Positions 5,104 through 8,637 of a DNA stretch of 8,637 bases are shown here, one piece after another. This stretch comes from Actinomycetota bacterium. GTDB taxonomy: Bacteria > Actinomycetota > Actinomycetes > Nanopelagicales > Nanopelagicaceae. Position numbers and translations under genes: made by a program. Location: NCBI GenBank assembly GCA_009698045.1, contig WLRE01000055.1, positions 1-8,637 of the forward strand, given 5' to 3'. Under the pieces are notes generated by a model. The model saw only the letters and a list, made by a program, of their open reading frames with translations, was not told the DNA's origin and ran no database searches. Position 1 is the first letter of the stretch. Each line of letters begins with the position of its first letter.

Positions 5104-6312
5104 CTAATTCAGCACCTCTTCGTCTTTAGTTCTGGTCTCTGGTAAGTACAGGGCCAGAACAAAGGCGATAGCTGCAACGCCCATAGTGACCACGAGTGCT
5201 GTGTGATACGAATACTGATCAGATAAGAAGCCGAGAAGTATCGGCGAAACAATCATTCCTGCATCGCCAGCCATCTGCCAGACCGCCACAACTTGGCCAC
5301 CCTTGCCTTTGAACACATCTCCTACGATGTTTGCGTGACCGGTGCCCATAAAAGCGCCACCAAGCCCAAAAATAACCATCGATAGGAAGTAGTACCACTC
5401 CGCATTCGCAATTACGAGTGTGCCGACGCCCAGAGTGAGAAGAAATGAACCAATGAGAATAACAAAGCGACGACCACGGAAATCAGATTGACGACCTGCA
5501 TACATCAAGATTAAAGCTTGTGCGATTGCCGAAAGGGTAAATCCATAACCAATAATCGAAGGTGAACCATGTAATTTGTCGCGGACAAAGAGCGGCAAAA
5601 TTGAATTGCGCATTCCGAATAAAACCCAGTTGATAAGAAATGCAAATACTAGAGCTGAACGATAAGGAAAGTTCTTGAGGGCATCACGAATAAGAATCCG
5701 ATCTGCCGGATCTTGCTTCGGGGAAGTCTTGCTCCCTAAGCGTTTCTCATTGAGCGCAATAAAAGTCAGAACACTGCCGCACGTTAATGTGATTGCATAA
5801 ACAAAGAATGGTGCGCGAAGCGAGAGCCCGGTAAGTAGGCCACCGAAGGATGGACCGGTAATTCCACCAATAAGAAATCCACTGTTATACATTGATTGCG
5901 CCCGGCCTAATTGATTATCAGAGACCGATCGCATCAGTAGTGCACTGGCGGCAACCGAGAACATCGAAGAGCCAAGGCCTCCGGCCGAACGAAAAACCAA
6001 GAGCTGCCAATAACTCTGAGCTAATCCGCATAGGAGCGAGGAGACTGCAACCAGGAAGAGTCCGGTACCCAGTACCAATCTCTCACCAAATCGATCGACT
6101 AATTTTCCAGATATCAATCCGGTGGCAAAACGTGCGAGGGCGAAGGTAGAGATGATGAAACCGACTGCTGTCTTGTTAACACCAAATGTTTCAGCAAAGA
6201 GTGGAATTGCGGGAACAATTAATCCAAAACCAACTGCCACGAAGAAAGAGACACCCGAGAGTATGTAAACCTCTCTCGGAAGAGTCTCAGCACTGCGCTT
6301 GAATTTAAGCAA
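5104..6312 (-). CDS. MFS transporter, 12-TM type
   Basis: A 402-residue major facilitator with two six-helix halves. Motif A GKLVDRFGER is at 69-78 in the loop after TM2, and a second copy, GRQSDFRGRR, follows TM8. NSGFLIGGITGPSFGGLL in TM5 fits motif C (GxxxGPxxGG-like), which suggests an exporter rather than an importer. The best start is TTG at 6312, eight bases inside the end of the upstream exporter gene (stop 6305-6307), so translation is probably coupled. No ATG or GTG is available near the N-terminus without losing TM1. GAGG stands three bases before the TTG. It is downstream in a two-gene MFS operon and convergent with the BI-1 gene. The substrate is unknown; drug or metabolite efflux is the family-based guess. 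Confidence 0.88.
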   Translation of the reverse strand: MLKFKRSAETLPREVYILSGVSFFVAVGFGLIVPAIPLFAETFGVNKTAVGFIISTFALARFATGLISGKLVDRFGERLVLGTGLFLVAVSSLLCGLAQSYWQLLVFRSAGGLGSSMFSVAASALLMRSVSDNQLGRAQSMYNSGFLIGGITGPSFGGLLTGLSLRAPFFVYAITLTCGSVLTFIALNEKRLGSKTSPKQDPADRILIRDALKNFPYRSALVFAFLINWVLFGMRNSILPLFVRDKLHGSPSIIGYGFTLSAIAQALILMYAGRQSDFRGRRFVILIGSFLLTLGVGTLVIANAEWYYFLSMVIFGLGGAFMGTGHANIVGDVFKGKGGQVVAVWQMAGDAGMIVSPILLGFLSDQYSYHTALVVTMGVAAIAFVLALYLPETRTKDEEVLN

Positions 6313-7909
6313 TTGCCTCGCCAGCAGCTTCTTCCTTTGCTGCGTGATGCGCTGCGCCGCTACGCAGTGGTGTTTCGCGGAGGAAGAGCGCCAAGATCAA
6401 TCCGATCAGGGTGATAGGAGCTGCCGCTAAAAAGACATTATGGAAAGCGTGCACATAAGAATCGAGGAAGGTCGCCTTGAGTGCAGGGTCATAATTATCC
6501 AAAAGGCCGGGGTTATCTTGAACCGCCTTGGATACTGCAGGAGTAAAGCCTTGCAGTGCAGATGGATTGGTTGCCGCTAACTCTTTGAGCCCCTGTGGAA
6601 TGTAATCGCCGAGACGACTTGCATAGATTGTTCCAAAGATTGCCACGCCAATTGTGGAGCCCACGGAACGGAAGAAAGTATTAGCACTTGTTGATACTCC
6701 CATATCCTTAAATTCCACAGCATTTTGAAGCGCAATAACTATGGTCTGCATCGATAGTCCAAGTCCCATGCCGATTAATACCGCAAAAATAGCGAGTTGC
6801 CAGAATGGGGTATCTACGCCGAGGGTAGTCATGAGCGCGATTCCGATTGTCATCAAACTAAGTCCAATGATGGGAAAGCGCTTGTAATGGCCGTGCTTGC
6901 TGATCATCTTGCCGCTGAAAATCGACATCGAAACAATTCCGATCATAAACGGAATGAGTTTTAACCCAGAGATAGTTGCAGAATCTCCTTTTACTAGTTG
7001 GAGATACAGCGGAATCATGACAATCGCGCCAAACATTCCCGCACCGATAATAAAACCGAGCGCCGATGTGAGTGAGAAAGTGTGATTCTTAAAGAGAGAC
7101 ATCGGCAAGATTGGTTCAACCGCGCGAAGCTCTTGAAGAATGAAGAGAACGATAAGGACTACTGCTATGCCGAGCGCCGTAAGTGTCTTTGATGTTAGCC
7201 AGCCGTCTTGCGGTCCATAAACAGAGATACCCAAGAGAAGTGCGGATACGCCAGAGACCATAAGAAGCGCGCCCAAGTAATCAATTTTATGTTCGCGGCG
7301 AACCTTGGCGATATGTAATGAGGCGGTTGTAATGATGAGGGCTGCAATTCCAAATGGAAGATTGATGTAGAAAATCCAACGCCATCCAGCTGTTCCTAGA
7401 ATCTGGGCATGGTCAGAGAAGAATCCACCGAGCAATGGGCCGGCAACGGAAGAGATTCCCCAGACTGCTCCAAAATAACCTTGATAGCGACCACGTTCGC
7501 GAGGCGAGACGATATCTCCAATAATGATGAAGGTCAGCGACATTAACCCGCCAGCACCTAAACCTTGGATAGCTCGGAAAATAATGAGTTGATCCATAGT
7601 TTGCGCAGCACCTGCGGCAAAGGAACCGATAAGGAATGTGACAATTGCAAATTGGAAGACTGGACGACGCCCATAGAGATCTGAAATTTTTCCGTATAAC
7701 GGGGTGGATGCGGTCGATGTCAATAAATAGGCGGTAACAACCCAGGTGTAGTGATTAAGTCCGTGAAGGTCGATAACGATGGTCTTGAGTGCGGTTGAAA
7801 CGATGGTTTGATCCAGGGCCGCGAGCAGCATTCCCATCATGAGCCCAGAGAGGACTGCCATAATTTCCTTGTGGCTCAAAGGCCCGGACGTTTTGGTTTC
7901 TTTAGACAT
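6305..7909 (-). CDS. DHA2-family (EmrB/QacA-like) 14-TM drug:H+ antiporter
   Basis: A 534-residue proton-driven multidrug exporter of the 14-helix DHA2 group. In the chosen numbering, motif D1 LDQTIV is at 32-37 in TM1, motif A GKISDLYGRR at 73-82, motif B RAIQGLGAGG at 112-121, and motif C GISSVAGPLLGG at 151-162 in TM5. A large external loop with an alanine/proline-rich sequence precedes the last helix (IPQGLKELAATNP...), as in many actinobacterial MDR pumps. An ATG seven codons further upstream (7930) is also in frame. I prefer ATG 7909 because AGAGAAGG (minus strand, 7915-7922) lies five bases before it, while the upstream ATG has no ribosome site. It is first gene of a two-MFS operon and divergent from an ABC ATPase gene. 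No TetR or MarR regulator is in the window. Confidence 0.9.
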   Translation of the reverse strand: MSKETKTSGPLSHKEIMAVLSGLMMGMLLAALDQTIVSTALKTIVIDLHGLNHYTWVVTAYLLTSTASTPLYGKISDLYGRRPVFQFAIVTFLIGSFAAGAAQTMDQLIIFRAIQGLGAGGLMSLTFIIIGDIVSPRERGRYQGYFGAVWGISSVAGPLLGGFFSDHAQILGTAGWRWIFYINLPFGIAALIITTASLHIAKVRREHKIDYLGALLMVSGVSALLLGISVYGPQDGWLTSKTLTALGIAVVLIVLFILQELRAVEPILPMSLFKNHTFSLTSALGFIIGAGMFGAIVMIPLYLQLVKGDSATISGLKLIPFMIGIVSMSIFSGKMISKHGHYKRFPIIGLSLMTIGIALMTTLGVDTPFWQLAIFAVLIGMGLGLSMQTIVIALQNAVEFKDMGVSTSANTFFRSVGSTIGVAIFGTIYASRLGDYIPQGLKELAATNPSALQGFTPAVSKAVQDNPGLLDNYDPALKATFLDSYVHAFHNVFLAAAPITLIGLILALFLRETPLRSGAAHHAAKEEAAGEAIA

Positions 7910-7930
7910 GAATACCTTCTCTGACTTCAT

Positions 7931-7987
7931 TGTGACCGCTCAAAAGCGAGCTTTATATTAGTTTGGATTTAGTCGTATTCTATCCCC
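7931..7987. promoter_or_regulatory. Divergent promoter region between the MFS pair and the ABC gene
   Basis: On the plus strand TATTCT (7976-7981) ends six bases before ATG 7988, the spacing of a leaderless start, and no ribosome site is present. A second candidate is TTGTGA (7930-7935) with TTATAT 17 bases on (7953-7958). On the minus strand TATAAA (about 7952-7957) is a possible -10 for the MFS operon. CGCT-CAAA-AGCG (7937-7948), overlapping GCTC/GAGC (7938-7951), is an inverted repeat that could be an operator for both directions. Confidence 0.4.
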
Positions 7988-8637
7988 ATGAGCGCAAATA
8001 AGTCTGGTGTAAGCATTTATGCCCACGAGTTAACTAAGACCTATCGCAATGGCGAGGTCAAAGCTCTCGATGGATTAACCCTCGAAGTTGAAGAGGGCAC
8101 GGTATTAGCTCTGCTTGGTCCCAACGGCGCAGGCAAGACAACAACGGTACGAGTACTCGCAACTCTTTTAACTCCTGATTCTGGATATGCCACTGTTAAT
8201 GGTGTCGATGTAGTTAAACACCCCGATGAAGTGCGCAAAATGATTGGGCTCTCTGGTCAATATGCAGCGCTCGATGAGACCCTGACAGGTTGGGATAACC
8301 TGAATATGTTTGGTCGTTTGTATCACTTGAGTTCGCAAGGCGCTAAAGCGCGTGCCGAAGAATTACTCGAGAAGTTCTCACTTACTGATGCTGCAAAACG
8401 TCCCATCAAAACTTATTCGGGTGGAATGCGTCGTCGTCTTGATTTAGCTGCTTCGCTCATCATTAAACCAAAAGTTCTCTTTCTCGATGAACCAACAACT
8501 GGTCTTGATCCTCGTGGTCGCCAAGAGATGTGGGGAGTCATTGACGAACTCGTTAAAGGCGGCGTGACGTTATTGCTCACTACGCAGTACTTAGAAGAAG
8601 CAGATCAACTTGCCGATTCGATTGCTGTTATTGATAC
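7988..8637 (+). CDS. DrrA-like ABC transporter ATP-binding protein (partial, 3' end outside window)
   Basis: The first 216 residues of a nucleotide-binding subunit; the frame is open to the window end. Walker A GPNGAGKT is at 44-51, the Q-loop Gln at 91 (SGQYAALDETLTG), signature YSGGM at 143-147, Walker B VLFLDE at 163-168 and D-loop GLD at 172-174. At the switch (H-loop) position the residue is Gln200, in TTQYLEEADQLAD, rather than His. This form is, from memory, typical of daunorubicin-resistance DrrA proteins. These pair with DrrB-type membrane subunits to export antibiotics or lipids in Actinobacteria, and such a permease gene is expected just beyond the window. Start ATG 7988 gives a standard N-terminus; a TANNNT box six bases before it and the lack of a ribosome site suggest leaderless translation. 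Confidence 0.93.
   Translation, partial: MSANKSGVSIYAHELTKTYRNGEVKALDGLTLEVEEGTVLALLGPNGAGKTTTVRVLATLLTPDSGYATVNGVDVVKHPDEVRKMIGLSGQYAALDETLTGWDNLNMFGRLYHLSSQGAKARAEELLEKFSLTDAAKRPIKTYSGGMRRRLDLAASLIIKPKVLFLDEPTTGLDPRGRQEMWGVIDELVKGGVTLLLTTQYLEEADQLADSIAVID

Noticed and set aside
7910..7930. Seven extra N-terminal codons for the DHA2 exporter from ATG 7930.
   Set aside because: The AGAGAAGG ribosome site lies inside this extension, five bases before ATG 7909, and there is none before 7930.

Overview
This window looks like a small, tightly packed genome of a low-to-moderate GC actinobacterium, most likely of the freshwater acI (Nanopelagicales, Planktophila/Nanopelagicus-like) type. The reasons are the gene order DUF501 - ppx/gppA, which is typical of Actinobacteria; a DrrA-type ABC ATPase; actinobacterial forms of the Bax-inhibitor-1 and UbiA proteins; a secreted protein with the GDIGPGGG...FYV / DWF.PS..EL pattern seen in freshwater actinobacteria; very short intergenic gaps; and frequent use of TTA leucine codons. 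The lineage is inferred from protein style, not from a marker gene.

Layout. Positions 1-1456 (+) are an operon-like run: the last codons of a DUF501 protein, an ATGA-overlapping Ppx/GppA phosphatase, then a DUF1905 protein. A tRNA gene with anticodon UAA follows (1477-1552, +), and one base after it ends a convergent gene for a membrane-anchored or secreted surface protein (1554-2657, -). A gene-poor stretch of about 350 bases (2658-3010) holds a likely promoter for the surface gene with an inverted repeat over its -10, a cluster of palindromes and hairpins of unknown class, and a -10-like box for the next + strand genes. Positions 3011-4201 (+) hold a small one-TM protein closely followed by a UbiA-family prenyltransferase with a short C-terminus. 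A Bax-inhibitor-1/YccA family protein (4315-5103, +) has its stop codon directly abutting that of a convergent 12-TM MFS transporter (5104-6312, -). That gene overlaps and lies downstream of a 14-TM DHA2 (EmrB/QacA-like) MFS exporter (6305-7909, -). A short divergent promoter region separates this exporter pair from a DrrA-like ABC ATPase (7988 to the window end, +), which appears to start leaderless.

How the parts fit. The right third is an export cluster: two MFS pumps, probably co-transcribed, facing a drug/lipid-type ABC exporter ATPase. The left part is core actinobacterial housekeeping (polyphosphate or (p)ppGpp metabolism plus a tRNA). The middle (surface protein, structured spacer, small membrane protein) looks more accessory. 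The most unusual items are the tRNA, which has a leucine-type UAA anticodon on a short-variable-arm body resembling tRNA-Gln, and the palindrome-rich spacer at 2724-2867. I found no clear defence system, IS element, CRISPR array or phage module.
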